Source of the DNA: Acidimicrobiaceae bacterium
GTDB lineage: Bacteria; Actinomycetota; Acidimicrobiia; Acidimicrobiales; RAAP-2
Length of the DNA: 49,781 nt
Direction: 5' to 3'
NCBI GenBank assembly: GCA_003132305.1
Contig: PKXJ01000018.1
Location: 33,780-83,560 of the forward strand
The translations under genes and the position numbers were made by a program. The notes below the pieces were generated by a model. The model was not told the origin of the DNA and did not search any database. It saw only the letters and a program-made list of their open reading frames with translations. Positions 24,683-33,576 of this stretch are shown in pieces (position 1 is the first letter of the stretch; each line of letters begins with the position of its first letter).

Positions 24683-25737
24683 GGTCTGGCGTCCTTCGAA
24701 GTGCTCAATTCGCCAATCTGTGTACTGCTGGTACGCGGGCGCAACCACCCCTGCACTAGTTGACGTCCCTTCTTCTCTCCGGCCGGAGCGAATCGTCGAT
24801 GGCGCTCGGGAATCAGACCCTGTGGACGGAACCAAAGGAAGAGGAGTGGCAAGAGTCCGATGACGATCCACTGTACCGATACCGTGAAGGTGGGCGAACC
24901 GAAGTGGGGGAGGTACTGGATACCCTCACCGATGCCCGTCGGCACCACCAACGCGCCGACGAGTGCTCCCCAGTTATTGCCGAGGCCACCCACGATGAGG
25001 GCGGTGAACAGCACGAACGTCTCCGGGTAGAGCCAGCCTGACGGCGCCCACGCGGTCACGTACTCGACGAGGACCCCTCCGCTCAATCCCGCCATCGCGC
25101 CACCCATCATCAGAACAGACGCTTGGAGGCGGAAGGGAGAAAACCCTTGCGCCATCGCGGCCGCCTCGTTCTCTCTCAGCGCCCTCAGTCGGCGCCCGAA
25201 TGGCGAGTCGGTGACACGATGAACAATCAGAAAGCACAGCGCGCACAGAAGTAACGAGAAGCCGGCAAAGAACACATTGTACGAAAGTCCGGCAGCGTTG
25301 TTGCCGAAGAGAGCGACGAGTGGATGTGGCACCAACGCCAAGCCAGCAGCACCTCCGACCAATCCGTCTTGGTTCGTCGCAACCGTCGTTGCGATAAGCG
25401 CGGCCACGAGCAAGACGATCGCCAGGTAGTCAGTACGAAGTCTCCGCACGCCGAGTACCGCGACGACCAGGGAGAGCAGCGCCCCGACAACCGCTGCTGC
25501 GATCAATGGCAACGGAAAGGGCCAGTGGGCCCCTCCGATGTACTGCTGAAATCCTGACGGACTCGCCGGACCGAGCGTGAGGACCGCGGCCGTGTACGCG
25601 CCGGCGGCCTGAAAGACGATATAGGCAAAGTTGACGACGCCCGTAACGCCGAACTCGAGACTCAACCCTGCGCACGCCATGGCGTCTACCGCAAAATAGA
25701 CAAGGATCAACGTGACGTAGAAGATGACCACGTTCAC
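24679..25737 (-). CDS. LivM-type ABC transporter permease, operon A
   Basis: A 352-aa membrane permease with multiple hydrophobic segments. Family landmarks are GVTGVVNFAYIVFQAAGAYTA near the N-terminus, RRLRTDYLAIVLLVAALI, FGRRLRALRENEAAAMAQG (the cytoplasmic ATPase-contact loop) and VGGLGNNWGALVGA. GTG start overlaps the livH stop (GTGA). The charged C-terminal tail of ~45 residues is longer than usual. Forms the membrane channel with LivH. Confidence 0.92.
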   Translation of the reverse strand: MNVVIFYVTLILVYFAVDAMACAGLSLEFGVTGVVNFAYIVFQAAGAYTAAVLTLGPASPSGFQQYIGGAHWPFPLPLIAAAVVGALLSLVVAVLGVRRLRTDYLAIVLLVAALIATTVATNQDGLVGGAAGLALVPHPLVALFGNNAAGLSYNVFFAGFSLLLCALCFLIVHRVTDSPFGRRLRALRENEAAAMAQGFSPFRLQASVLMMGGAMAGLSGGVLVEYVTAWAPSGWLYPETFVLFTALIVGGLGNNWGALVGALVVPTGIGEGIQYLPHFGSPTFTVSVQWIVIGLLPLLFLWFRPQGLIPERHRRFAPAGEKKGRQLVQGWLRPRTSSTQIGELSTSKDARP

Positions 25738-26621
25738 AGCACGACGTCCTTTCGCTGTACCCTCTCGGGGAAGAGGCCCGAGGGTCGTACCACCAGAACG
25801 ATGCCCAGCATCGCGAAGGCAATCACGTTCTTGTACGACGGGTTGGTGAGGGCCGCTCCCACTTCACTGACGACACCGACGATCAAGGCGCCCACCATCG
25901 CACCAAGTGGCCGACCGACACCGCCGAGGATGGCGGCCGCGATCAGCGGAACAAGGAAATCACCAGCGGTGCTGTAGGAGAAACTCGACACCGTGATCGC
26001 GATGACGACCCCGGCGATTCCGGAGAAGACCCCCGAGATCAACCACGTGAGATCGATGACCCGCCCGACATTGACCCCGCTCGCTCGCGCGAGTGGTGCG
26101 TTCGTGGCGGTCGCTCGTATCGCCTTGCCAAATAGGGTGAACCTCAACGTAGCCTCGAGCGCCAGAAGCGCAACGATCGCGATCAACACCACCGAAATCT
26201 GCGTTCCGGTGATCCGAATCGCTCCAAGTGAATACGTGTGGGTTACCGGCACCCTGAGCGAGGAGTAGCCAGGTCCGACGATAGCGAGAACGACGTACTG
26301 GATGATGGTCCACACAGCGAGGCTGATGATCACCATGGCGAACGCTCGCACACCACGGCGTATGAAGGGCATGTAGATGAAGCGGTTCAGGGCGTACGAC
26401 GCGACGGCCCCGAAGACCGCGCCCACGGCTATCGTCAGCCATATATTCGCCCCGTGGCGATTGATCTCGAGCGAGACGTACTCGGCGCCACTCATTACAC
26501 CCGCGATCGCGAGGTTCAGCACGTTGGTCACCCCGTACTGAAGGGTGAATCCAACCGCACCCAGTGACAAGATTGCGGCCGTGACGATGCCAAAACCAAG
26601 AGCAGCTATCGCAATGTTCAT
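25734..26621 (-). CDS. LivH-type ABC transporter permease, operon A
   Basis: A 295-aa permease. LSLGAVGFTLQYGVTNVLNLAIAG at the N-terminus, GKAIRATATNAPLARASGVNVGRV (the ATPase-contact loop) and AAAILGGVGRPLGAMVGAL are typical of LivH. About eight hydrophobic segments. ATG at 26621, 63 bp after the binding-protein stop. Together with LivM it forms the heterodimeric pore. Confidence 0.93.
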   Translation of the reverse strand: MNIAIAALGFGIVTAAILSLGAVGFTLQYGVTNVLNLAIAGVMSGAEYVSLEINRHGANIWLTIAVGAVFGAVASYALNRFIYMPFIRRGVRAFAMVIISLAVWTIIQYVVLAIVGPGYSSLRVPVTHTYSLGAIRITGTQISVVLIAIVALLALEATLRFTLFGKAIRATATNAPLARASGVNVGRVIDLTWLISGVFSGIAGVVIAITVSSFSYSTAGDFLVPLIAAAILGGVGRPLGAMVGALIVGVVSEVGAALTNPSYKNVIAFAMLGIVLVVRPSGLFPERVQRKDVVL

Positions 26622-26684
26622 GCCGAACCTTCCGTGGTTCGACGCTGATTAATCGTGTGGCGTACCTGATCGGCGACGACCGCC

Positions 26685-28007
26685 CTACCCACCGCTGCTC
26701 GCCGATGCGATGTTCGCGGAGCTGACGAATCCGACCGATACTTCCGTTTTGTTGGGACCAACCTTGGTGACCGCGAAGCCGGACGTCGAGTTGTGATACT
26801 TGTTGAACACGACGTCGGCGAAGACCCCCGAGTATTGGATCTGGTGGCCAGCAGCCAGTGCAGACTTGCCCTGTGCGAACGTGTGCACGACCACCTTGCC
26901 ACTACCGGGGTTCGTGACTTTCACGATGTCGGCGTTGTAGATTGACGGCTTCGTACTGTGAGCGTCGAGCATGGCGAGGGCCATGATGGTGACCGCGTCG
27001 TACGGCGCTTGGGCGTAAGGATCGTTGAGCCACTGCTTTGGCTTCGGGATCGACTGCTTGAGCAGGGTCGCCTGATACACCGAGAACGCCGCGCCGCTCG
27101 TCGCTGAATACGGGTGGACGCTGCGGTATTTGGCGGCGTAGTCCGCACTTCCGATCGCGCCACTTATGGCCGCGGTCCAGTCAGGCTGCGAAGCGGGGAT
27201 CGGACCAACGAAGGGAAGAACGGTTCCGTTGTTTAACTGCTTGACGTTAGCGAGATACGTGGCCTCGGACTGGGGATCGGCCTCGGAGACGATCACTTGA
27301 GGCTTCGCCGCGAGGAGCTGCGTCACTTCGGTCTGGTACGAGGACTGATCTTGGGCGATCGACTGATTGACCACGAGTCGAATGTGATAGTGCTTCAGAC
27401 CCGCGATCAACGTCGGGACGTTGGCCTGGGAACTCACCGTGTTGCCGAAGACGGCGGCGACCCGGGTGTAGCCCGCTTGCTTGCACCACACGGCGAAGGC
27501 GTAACCACCCGAGTCATCGGCGGCAAGGATGCGATAGAAGTACTTGTACGAGGACTTGTCGAACTCCTTTTGACCGGTGTTGGCAAACATCGGGATTCGA
27601 TCAGTGTTCAAAATGGGTACGACGGCCGACGCCTCATCCGAACTCGGGCCAATTGCGCCTACGAGATTCGACGTCGTTGCGATCGCCTTATCCACGGCAG
27701 GGATAGCGTCAACGGGGTCGCCCTTCGTGTCGACGACTTGACACGACAGCTTCTTTCCGAGCACACCACCGGCGCCATTGATCTTGCCAATTGCGGTCAA
27801 GCATCCGGCTTGCTGTTCCGGACCAAAGGCTGCATCAGGCCCACTGAACGGTTGAATATTTGCGATGACGAGACTTCCGGAAGAGCCGCTTGCGCCACTA
27901 GCGCTGACTCCGATGTTCGATAAGCCCTGGCCAATGAGCAAAGCGCTGATGACTCCGCCCGCTACCAACAACCTCGGTCTACTACCGCAAATAATTCGCT
28001 TCATCAT
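26685..28007 (-). CDS. Periplasmic/lipid-side substrate-binding protein (HAAT type), operon A
   Basis: A ~440-aa type I periplasmic-binding-fold protein. The ATG pair at 28007/28004 is preceded by a G-rich ribosome site (GGGGGGA). The N-terminus has a basic start and a hydrophobic signal segment (LLVAGGVISALLIGQGLSNIGVSASG). The mature domain begins SLVIANIQPFSGPDAAFGPEQQAG, the family's ligand-site start, followed by GPSSDEASAVVPILN and YRILAADDSGGYA. It captures the substrate outside the membrane and defines importer specificity. It shares the overall pattern of the operon-B proteins but is clearly more distant from them than they are from each other. First gene of operon A. Confidence 0.93.
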   Translation of the reverse strand: MMKRIICGSRPRLLVAGGVISALLIGQGLSNIGVSASGASGSSGSLVIANIQPFSGPDAAFGPEQQAGCLTAIGKINGAGGVLGKKLSCQVVDTKGDPVDAIPAVDKAIATTSNLVGAIGPSSDEASAVVPILNTDRIPMFANTGQKEFDKSSYKYFYRILAADDSGGYAFAVWCKQAGYTRVAAVFGNTVSSQANVPTLIAGLKHYHIRLVVNQSIAQDQSSYQTEVTQLLAAKPQVIVSEADPQSEATYLANVKQLNNGTVLPFVGPIPASQPDWTAAISGAIGSADYAAKYRSVHPYSATSGAAFSVYQATLLKQSIPKPKQWLNDPYAQAPYDAVTIMALAMLDAHSTKPSIYNADIVKVTNPGSGKVVVHTFAQGKSALAAGHQIQYSGVFADVVFNKYHNSTSGFAVTKVGPNKTEVSVGFVSSANIASASSGG

Positions 28008-28062
28008 CAAGTCCCCCCAGGACGCACTGCTTCCGAATTTCAGTGCTACTAGATTTATTTGA

Positions 28063-28095
28063 GTAAAACTAATATATCGCCCCACGCCGTGTCAA
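28063..28095 (-). promoter_or_regulatory. Candidate promoter of operon A
   Basis: A perfect -35 box TTGACA (28095-28090 on the minus strand) lies ~85 bp before the first gene of operon A. The -10 is poor: TAGTTT at 18-nt spacing. The spacer contains CGATATATTAG, whose first nine bases equal those of the site at 31657-31673. So this may be an activator- or repressor-controlled promoter, but only one half of the inverted repeat is recognisable. Confidence 0.35.
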
Positions 28096-28243
28096 GGACT
28101 ACTTTGAACATTTTACTCCGTGAGACGTCGGTGCACTATCGGGCCGACTCTGACCTTGTGGACCGGGAAAGGGGACGTAGTCACGTTCGTCGAGCGTGAC
28201 GAGACCATCGACCAAGACGTAACAAGTGTCGCGAGACGTGACA

Positions 28244-28999
28244 TCAGGCGACGGGGCTACTGTCATCTCGACTGAGATGAGGAGTTGCCGTTCCACTTCG
28301 CCACTCACCTGCCCAACTTCTTCGTCCTGTTTCAAACGGGACACTCATCTCCGAAAGTGAGTTGTCAATTAGTAAGCGCGGTTCCGTGGCAGCTTGAACC
28401 TCGTCAACGCTCACACCCGGCGCCACTTCGACTAGCCAGAGCCCGTCGTCGCGGACGTCGAGCACGGCAAGGTCAGTGATGATGCGTTGGACCACACGAC
28501 GACCCGTGTACGGAAGCGTGCACTTGGTCATCACCTTGTGCGTGCCGTCTTTCGCAACGTGCTCCATCATGACGATGACTCGCCTCGCGCCGTGGACCAG
28601 ATCCATCGCGCCGCCCATTCCCTTCACCATCTTCCCCGGGATCATCCAATTGGCAAGATCACCGGCCTTGGACACTTGCATCGCGCCAAGGATGGCGGCG
28701 TCGATACGACCGCCTCGGATCATTCCAAATGACAATGAGGAGTCAAAGAACGATGTACCAGGCAGTGTCGTAATCGTCTCCTTACCGGCGTTGATGAGAT
28801 AGGGATCTTGTTTTCCCGCTTCGGGATAGGGACCTACCCCCAAGATCCCGTTCTCACTTTGTAAGGTGACGTGCACGTCGGGCGGCACGAAATTCGGCAC
28901 CAACGTCGGAAGACCGATTCCCAGGTTGACGTAGTCGCCGTCGTTCAGTTCTTGGGCTACTCGCGCGGCGAGCTCTTCACGCGAGAGCGTCATCGGCAT
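28244..28999 (-). CDS. 3-oxoacid CoA-transferase, subunit B
   Basis: A ~251-aa beta subunit of a class I CoA-transferase. The catalytic glutamate is in [11 protein letters not shown] (Glu49 from ATG 28999), with [13 protein letters not shown] before it and [16 protein letters not shown] after it. ATG 28993 overlaps the alpha-subunit stop as ATGA; ATG 28999 is 6 nt earlier, and either may be used. Together with subunit A it would move CoA from a donor such as succinyl-CoA to a 3-oxo or dicarboxylic acid, such as a ring-cleavage product. Similar to PcaJ/ScoB/AtoA; substrate not assignable. Confidence 0.93.
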   Translation of the reverse strand: MPMTLSREELAARVAQELNDGDYVNLGIGLPTLVPNFVPPDVHVTLQSENGILGVGPYPEAGKQDPYLINAGKETITTLPGTSFFDSSLSFGMIRGGRIDAAILGAMQVSKAGDLANWMIPGKMVKGMGGAMDLVHGARRVIVMMEHVAKDGTHKVMTKCTLPYTGRRVVQRIITDLAVLDVRDDGLWLVEVAPGVSVDEVQAATEPRLLIDNSLSEMSVPFETGRRSWAGEWRSGTATPHLSRDDSSPVA

Positions 29000-29745
29000 G
29001 TCCCGTGATCTGGATATCGGACCGTCGTCATCTCGATACGTTTTTCGGACTCCGCGCTTACGGGTACAACGCGCTGGACGAAGATACCGGGGAGATGGAT
29101 TTGGTCGGGATCGAGTTCTCCCAGCCCGACGACCGTTTCCACTTCCGCAATGGTCACCCTTCCGGCCATGGCGCAAAGCGGGTTGAAGTTGCGCGTCGAC
29201 GAGTGGAAGACGAGATTACCCTCGGGGTCACCGAGTGTCGCCCGAACGATCGCGAAATCGGTGACGATGGCTTCTTCGAGGAGATACTGATGACTCGCAA
29301 ACTCTCGAACCTCTTTCGGTGGCGACACGACGGCAACGGATCCGTCCTTGTCGTAGCGCCACGGCTGTCCGCCATCGGCGACCAGTGTGCCCACCCCGCC
29401 CGGTGTGTAGAACGCGGGGATACCGCAGCCACCGGCCCTGAGCCGTTCAGCCAGCGTGCCCTGAGGAATGAGTTCGACCTCGAGTTCACCGCCCAGAAAC
29501 TGGCGGACAAACTCTTTGTTCTCGCCAACGTATGAACTGGTCATGCGGCTTATTCGTCCGGCGACGAGGAGAAGACCGAGACCCCAATCGTCGACGCCAC
29601 CGTTGTTGGACACGACGCGCAGATCCGTGGGTCCGGCCGCGAGCAGCGCTCCAATGAGTTCCGTGGGAATCCCACAGAGTCCGAACCCCCCTACGGCCAG
29701 CGTGGCGCCGTCAGTGATGTCAGCGACTGCCTCTTCGGCCGTCAC
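28990..29745 (-). CDS. 3-oxoacid CoA-transferase, subunit A
   Basis: A 251-aa alpha subunit. [19 protein letters not shown] is the CoA-binding glycine loop, followed by [16 protein letters not shown] and [11 protein letters not shown]. The first usable start is GTG 29745 ([10 protein letters not shown]). The six codons just upstream in frame (VDNKLF) look like the usual N-terminus of this family but contain no ATG, GTG or TTG, so the true start is uncertain. About 140 bp upstream lies a candidate operator (29885-29904). Coupled to subunit B by a 4-10-nt overlap. Confidence 0.92.
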   Translation of the reverse strand: MTAEEAVADITDGATLAVGGFGLCGIPTELIGALLAAGPTDLRVVSNNGGVDDWGLGLLLVAGRISRMTSSYVGENKEFVRQFLGGELEVELIPQGTLAERLRAGGCGIPAFYTPGGVGTLVADGGQPWRYDKDGSVAVVSPPKEVREFASHQYLLEEAIVTDFAIVRATLGDPEGNLVFHSSTRNFNPLCAMAGRVTIAEVETVVGLGELDPDQIHLPGIFVQRVVPVSAESEKRIEMTTVRYPDHGTCR

Positions 29746-30154
29746 AAAGAGCTTGTTATCAACCCGACCGAGCGTGTGTCCGGCGCCACTCGCGCTTTTT
29801 GCGACCTGCGTTCGTCACCAAGTTCCCCCCGCATCGACCTTTTGTCGAACTCGACATTCGCCTCGCGTCCGTCGAAACTCCCCGGATGCTACATGATATG
29901 TCAAAACAACTAGCGGCAACTTCGGGTACGATTCCGGTACGAGCAAAGGGCGCAAGTTCCGGATGTCAACGGGTTTTCGCTGGTCAGATACGTCAACGAC
30001 GCGCCGTACCCTATAGTTTCGCAGCAATGCAGTTAAGCGACCTCGTCCGAGCTATCACGTCAAAGACGGCACGTCTCGTCCAACGTCTCTTGAAATCGAC
30101 TGGCGACGCGCTGCGCAAGCGTTCGGATGTCGTCGATGATCGCTCGAGGCTCTC
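29746..30154. other. Divergent intergenic region between CoA-transferase and amidase
   Basis: 409 bp with no gene. It carries the in-frame upstream codons of subunit A (to about 29803), the candidate operator at 29885-29904 and the promoter of the plus-strand amidase. A GAGG ribosome site lies 6 nt before the amidase ATG at 30155. Confidence 0.5.
29885..29904. promoter_or_regulatory. Candidate GntR-type operator upstream of the CoA-transferase
   Basis: GATGCTACATGATATGTCAA agrees at 17 of 20 positions with the site at 4156-4175. The core TGATATGTCA is an imperfect inverted repeat. Both copies are upstream of minus-strand CoA-metabolism genes and have the same orientation relative to them. 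It could also influence the divergent amidase gene. Confidence 0.45.
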
Positions 30155-31642
30155 ATGATCAGCGCTTCCGTTGACAAAGCCGCGGACGCCATTCGGCGTG
30201 CGGCTCCGTTCGCGACAGAGTCGGCGACCCCGTCTCCGATCGCCCCCACTTCTCGCGCTCGTCCCCTCACGCAGGATCAATGCGGACAACTTGCGGAACT
30301 TTTGAGCGTCATGACGAGCGGCGAAGCGACGTCGTTAGATCTAACGATGAGAGCGGTGGATCGCGCACGAGCGTGGCCCGGCATCGTGGTCGATCTCGAC
30401 CGAGCAGGGCCGCGGGCCCTCGAGGCTGCTGCTGAAGCTGACCGACGGAGGTCGTTGGGTCAGCCTCTGGGCGCGTTGGCCGGGGTGCCGGTGACGGTAA
30501 AGGACAACGTCGACGTTCGCGGTCTCGTCTCCGGACAGGGTGGATGGCTTGGTCGTCACGAGTCGGCCGCTGACAGCGCGTGTTGGTCACGGTTGCTCAA
30601 CGAGGGTTCCGTTCTCATCGGACACACGTCAATGCACGAACTGGCGTGGGGACTCACGACTCCTGGATGTCCGAACCCCTGGGGCACCGGCCTCTCAACT
30701 GGCGGATCCAGTGGTGGTGCGGCCGCGAGCGTCGCCGCAGGTATCGTGCCGATCTCGATCGGTACGGACACCGGCGGATCGATCAGAGTGCCCGCGGCCC
30801 TGTGCGGCGTCGCGGGGCTGCGCCCAACGCACGGAATACCCTCATTGCGGGGAGTAGCGCCCCTGGCCCCGTCGCTCGACACACTCGGAACGATGGCCCT
30901 CAGCGCTGGTGACTGCGTTTTTGTCCACGAACTTTTGTCAAAGCCGGGAACGGCCGCCCCGAGCGAACTCAACGGCGTGCGCGTCGGCGTACTCTTGGGC
31001 TGGCGTGGGCGAGTCAGCGCCCCTGTGGCCGCAGCAATGGAGGCCAGTTGCGCCGTCTTGCGAGAACAGGGTGTGCAGATCTGCGACGTCGAGCTGTCAC
31101 TTGTTCACGTGGCACCTAGCGTCGCCTACGTCATAATGCTCATTGAGTCGTCGCGTCAGTGGCTCGCCGAAGCCGAACGCCAATCAGTCAACGTCGGTGC
31201 CGACGTGCTCGAGCAACTGCGTGAGGGCCAGCGCATCGACACGTCCGACGGCTGTTACGAGATTGCCGTTGCGCTGGCACGATCTCTCCGTGTTGAAACG
31301 ATGGAAGCCTTCCGGTCCCAAGGACTCTCCGCCCTTCTTTCGCCAATGACCGCGTCTTCGGGATTTCGCGACGACGCGGCGACGGTAGCCGTGGCGAACG
31401 ACAGGCAAGTAGCCACAACCGACGCGTTGTCACGCTACGCAGCACTCGCGTCAGTGACCGGACTGCCCGCGTTGTCGCTCCCCGCGGGGCTCGACGACGG
31501 TGTACCCGTTGCGGTGCAACTTATTGGGGGACCCTTCGACGAGAGGATGATCGCGACGGTCGCGCGTCCGATCGAAGAGGGCCCGGGCCACGTGGTCGAC
31601 ATGACAAGAAGAAAACTCGAACCTTCTACTCCAGCCACTTGA
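30155..31642 (+). CDS. Amidase-signature family amidase (second copy)
   Basis: A 495-aa amidase with the full triad: Lys116 in VTVKDNVDV, Ser185 in [17 protein letters not shown] and Ser209 in [18 protein letters not shown]. It is only distantly similar to the amidase at 14862-16397, so it is not a recent duplicate. ATG 30155 with GAGG 6 nt upstream; the first ~35 residues are variable. It precedes the SDR gene by 54 bp, but a candidate operator lies in that gap, so the two may be separately controlled. Likely releases ammonia from a carboxamide intermediate. Confidence 0.92.
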   Translation: MISASVDKAADAIRRAAPFATESATPSPIAPTSRARPLTQDQCGQLAELLSVMTSGEATSLDLTMRAVDRARAWPGIVVDLDRAGPRALEAAAEADRRRSLGQPLGALAGVPVTVKDNVDVRGLVSGQGGWLGRHESAADSACWSRLLNEGSVLIGHTSMHELAWGLTTPGCPNPWGTGLSTGGSSGGAAASVAAGIVPISIGTDTGGSIRVPAALCGVAGLRPTHGIPSLRGVAPLAPSLDTLGTMALSAGDCVFVHELLSKPGTAAPSELNGVRVGVLLGWRGRVSAPVAAAMEASCAVLREQGVQICDVELSLVHVAPSVAYVIMLIESSRQWLAEAERQSVNVGADVLEQLREGQRIDTSDGCYEIAVALARSLRVETMEAFRSQGLSALLSPMTASSGFRDDAATVAVANDRQVATTDALSRYAALASVTGLPALSLPAGLDDGVPVAVQLIGGPFDERMIATVARPIEEGPGHVVDMTRRKLEPSTPAT

Positions 31643-31656
31643 GAAGCTCCAAGCCT

Positions 31657-31673
31657 CGATATATTCTATACCA
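31657..31673. promoter_or_regulatory. Candidate operator upstream of the SDR-GntR unit
   Basis: CGATATATTCTATACCA lies 22 bp before the SDR start. It aligns without gaps to the perfect palindrome at 6155-6171 (YGRTATAnnnTATACCA). The unit it would control ends with the GntR/FCD regulator gene (34986), so this would be autoregulation. Close to the start codon, it would overlap the promoter or the +1 region. Confidence 0.5.
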
Positions 31674-31695
31674 AGACCCTGGGTGGAGGAGCAAT

Positions 31696-32502
31696 ATGGA
31701 TCTGCAGTTAATCGACAAGGTGGCGTTCGTCACAGGCGCCAGCAAGGGAATCGGCCGAGCGGTCGCTTCCAACTTGGCCAGCGAGGGCTGCGACGTGATC
31801 ATCACGGCTCGTGGTCAGGAGGAACTGGAGAGAACTGCGGCGGAGATCGCGGCCGACACCGGTCGCCGGGTCTTCGGATTAGCCGGTGACATGAGTAAAG
31901 ACGACGACGTCATGCGCTGTGTCGCAACTGCTAACGAGCTCCTCGGCGACATCGACATCTTGGTTACCTGCGCGGGGTCGTCACCCGGCGGCCTTCTCGA
32001 AGAACTCACCGAAGATCAGTGGATGCAGAGCCTGAACCTCAAGTTCATGGGCTACGTCCGCACGGTTCGTGCGGTCATTCCACAGATGAGGAAACGCGGA
32101 AGTGGCGCCATCGTGCTCGTAGTAGGAAACGATGGTCTGAAGCCGAGCTACTGGGAGATGACTGCGGGGGCGGCGAACGCCGCCGATATCAACTTCGCCT
32201 CGGCGCTCGCCGAACAGTACGGCCGATACGGCGTCCGCGTGAACACGGTCAACCCCGGTCCGGTCAACACGGATCGGTGGGACACCTTGGAGAAGGCGTT
32301 CGCCCGCGACATGGGCACCGATCAGGCGACAGCTCGAAAGAGGGCGAACGCGTCAATTCCGTTGGGGCGGATCACCGAGCCCGATGAGGTCGCCGCCTTG
32401 GTGACGTTCCTTGCATCCGACATCTCGGCCAGTGTCCACGGCGCGCACATTCCGATCGACGGCGCTCAGCGTAAGTCCCTGATGGACCGCGACACGCCAT
32501 GA
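31696..32502 (+). CDS. SDR-family oxidoreductase-like protein lacking the YxxxK pair
   Basis: A ~268-aa Rossmann-fold SDR protein. TGASKGIG (13-20) binds NAD(P), TCAGSSPGG follows, and the C-terminal PGPVNTDRW loop is present. At the place of the catalytic Ser-Tyr-Lys the sequence reads VVGNDGLKPSYWEMTAGAANAADINFASALAEQ (shown in full only to place it): the aligned YxxxK positions appear to be Met and Ala. It may have lost classical dehydrogenase activity or use different residues. ATG at 31696 has GGAGGAGC upstream. First gene of the unit SDR, hydrolase, acyl-CoA dehydrogenase, small ORF, gntR. Confidence 0.88.
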   Translation: MDLQLIDKVAFVTGASKGIGRAVASNLASEGCDVIITARGQEELERTAAEIAADTGRRVFGLAGDMSKDDDVMRCVATANELLGDIDILVTCAGSSPGGLLEELTEDQWMQSLNLKFMGYVRTVRAVIPQMRKRGSGAIVLVVGNDGLKPSYWEMTAGAANAADINFASALAEQYGRYGVRVNTVNPGPVNTDRWDTLEKAFARDMGTDQATARKRANASIPLGRITEPDEVAALVTFLASDISASVHGAHIPIDGAQRKSLMDRDTP

Positions 32503-32637
32503 GGACGTGTTCGACCGTCACCATCGCTCAGCGCCACCCGAAGCACGGCGATCGGATCTACGATCGTGGATCGGTGGCGACGGATCGAATGACGACATCG
32601 AGCAGTACCGACCGCATGACGCACCGGGACTAGCGCG

Positions 32638-33519
32638 GTGGCGTTCGCGAAGACCAGCGACGGCGTCGCGCTCTACTACGAGGAGCACGGTGAGGGAAAA
32701 CCCTTACTGTTCATTCACGAGTTCGCCGGCGACCACCGGTCCTGGTCTCCACAGATTCATCACTTTTCACGACGATATCGATGCATTGTCTACGGCGCTC
32801 GAGGTTTCCCCCCCTCCGATGTTCCAACAGAGTTGGCTGACTACTCGCAACTGAGAGCGGTCGACGACGCGTTGACCGTCCTCGACGCAACTAACGCCGC
32901 TACGGCCCACGTCGTCGGTAACTCAATGGGCGGCTTCACTGCGCTGCACCTCGGGCTTCGACACGCCGACCGGGTCACGGCACTCGTGGTGAGCGGGTGC
33001 GGTTATGGTGCTCATCCGAGTGTTGAGCTAACGTTTCGCGTCGAGTCGGAGAGAATAGCGACCGCGTTTGAATCCGAAGGTTCAGCTAGCGTCGCTGAGT
33101 GGTACGGATTCGGGCCTGCCCGGGTCCAGTACCAGAACAAGGATCCCCACGGCCACGACGAACACTTGCAGCTGCTTCGCGAACATAGCGCGATAGGAGC
33201 CGCGTTGACCATTCGTGGCGTGCAGATGACGAGACCCTCGCTGTACGCGATGCACGATGAACTGTCGGCACTCGATGTCCCGGTACTGATCATCGCCGGC
33301 GACGAGGACGACGGCGTCCTCGAGACAGATCTGATGCTCAAGCGAACGTTGCCCCGATGCGGGCTCGCGGTACTTCCACGATCCGGGCACGTCACCAACC
33401 TCGAAGAGCCAATCTTGTTCAACCAACTGACGGAACAGTTCTTCAACCAAGTCGAACACGGGCGATGGGGACCTCGAGACCCGCGCTCGTTGTCGAGTTC
33501 CATCACCGGCGTCCGATAG
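32638..33519 (+). CDS. Alpha/beta hydrolase
   Basis: A 293-aa alpha/beta hydrolase. The triad is visible: Ser96 in HVVGNSMGGFTAL, Asp222 in LIIAGDEDDGV and His251 in PRSGHVTNLEEP. The oxyanion HEFAG at 27-31 replaces the more common HGxxG. GTG start at 32638. It resembles the ester/enol-lactone/meta-cleavage hydrolase group used in aromatic catabolism (PcaD/MhpC-like), but the substrate is unknown. The 135 bp before it (32503-32637) contain nothing I recognise. Confidence 0.9.
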   Translation: MAFAKTSDGVALYYEEHGEGKPLLFIHEFAGDHRSWSPQIHHFSRRYRCIVYGARGFPPSDVPTELADYSQLRAVDDALTVLDATNAATAHVVGNSMGGFTALHLGLRHADRVTALVVSGCGYGAHPSVELTFRVESERIATAFESEGSASVAEWYGFGPARVQYQNKDPHGHDEHLQLLREHSAIGAALTIRGVQMTRPSLYAMHDELSALDVPVLIIAGDEDDGVLETDLMLKRTLPRCGLAVLPRSGHVTNLEEPILFNQLTEQFFNQVEHGRWGPRDPRSLSSSITGVR

Positions 33520-33576
33520 AGAACACACAACCACGGCCGACACCTTGCGTCCGGCCCCGGATCCTTAGGAGTGACC

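Noticed and set aside
23924-24871. 315-residue version of operon-A LivG
   Set aside because: The first 63 residues overlap livM out of frame and have no LivG similarity; TTG 24682 overlapping the livM stop gives the normal length.
28099-28344. 81-codon minus-strand frame downstream of the CoA-transferase
   Set aside because: It overlaps the 3' end of subunit B by ~100 bp in another frame, has no recognisable domain and no ribosome site; it may be chance.
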